NCBI GenBank assembly: GCA_016196565.1
Contig: JACPXK010000021.1
Location: 11,522-75,521, forward strand
Reading direction: 5' to 3'
Source of the DNA: Candidatus Omnitrophota bacterium
Lineage (GTDB): Bacteria > Omnitrophota > Omnitrophia > Omnitrophales > Aquincolibacteriaceae
DNA: 64,000 nt
Shown here: positions 63,961 through 64,000 of the stretch, in pieces
How positions within the stretch are numbered: the stretch's first letter is position 1
Layout of the letters: each line of letters opens with the position of its first letter
The notes under the pieces: model-generated
What the model saw: the letters and a program-made list of their open reading frames with translations, nothing else
What the model was told of the DNA's origin: nothing
Databases searched by the model: none
Made by a program: the position numbers and the translations under genes

Positions 63961-64000
63961 TGACAATCAAAGACATCGAAAAAGTGATTACAAATCTACC
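63961..64000 (+). CDS. Start of a gene cut by the window end
   Basis: Thirteen complete codons are visible, reading MTIKDIEKVITNL. This resembles the N-terminus of small antitoxin-like proteins found beside RelE/ParE toxins, but so few residues allow only a guess. CGGAG lies about ten bases upstream of the ATG. Confidence 0.5.

Overview
The window is a bacterial chromosome segment. It has dense housekeeping operons, short overlaps between genes, sigma70-type promoters and secreted proteins with ordinary signal peptides. It is framed by two enormous open reading frames. The combination of giant mosaic ORFs, GuaB3-type IMP dehydrogenase, MtaB and a minimal purS/purQ/purL set suggests an uncultured Gram-negative lineage of the PVC neighbourhood, and Candidatus Omnitrophota is my best guess. 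That is an inference; no rRNA gene is present to prove it.

Layout. 3-6989: a giant ORF, open at the left edge of the window. 7000-7368: a tRNA-Arg transcription unit on the minus strand, with a decayed inverted half copy of the same tRNA. 7369-13509: guaB3-guaA-dnaE. 13638-14293: HU/IHF and cold-shock proteins. 14300-20537: rsmE-mtaB-cvpA-dnaG-rpoD, then tRNA-Ile2. 20633-23133: a YheT-type hydrolase, an XRE regulator with a nucleotidyltransferase-like gene, and a small secreted protein. 23264-26769: a structured leader, a CBS protein, an acetolactate synthase-like enzyme and an aldehyde dehydrogenase. 26783-27418: mazEF on the minus strand. 27490-34848: DEAD helicase, response regulator, rmlC-like epimerase, CBS-GGDEF protein, acylphosphatase, phosphoesterase, ligA and a Xer recombinase. 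35086-42390: a small secreted coiled-coil protein, tRNA-Glu and the purB-C-S-Q-L-F operon. 42543-62855: a second giant ORF of about 6,770 codons with a signal peptide. 62901-63911: a DUF1016-nuclease fusion, followed by the start of one more gene.

The unusual system is in the giant ORFs. Both are studded with a short in-frame palindromic repeat (core CGCTCCGAAGCG and relatives) that is always read as Arg-Ser-Glu-X-Arg. It lies between unrelated domain-like modules (GNAT, macro, kinase, transglutaminase, DUF58, HExxH, methyltransferase-like and others). Two inter-repeat intervals contain complete minus-strand operons, each with its own promoter: a DUF433/DUF5615 toxin-antitoxin pair (3992-4631) and a two-gene small membrane protein operon (55681-56035). 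Both fit almost exactly between two repeats, while the giant plus-strand frame stays open across them. The repeats therefore look like boundaries of inserted cassettes, formally similar to the in-frame palindromic elements of Rickettsia. A triplicated 60-bp unit at 606-785 shows compensatory base changes in two hairpins, which indicates that the nucleic-acid fold itself is conserved.

The remaining genes are ordinary. The purine genes (guaB3, guaA, purBCSQLF) together cover much of IMP, AMP and GMP synthesis. The dnaE, dnaG, ligA, rpoD and xer genes cover replication, sigma factor and chromosome-dimer functions.
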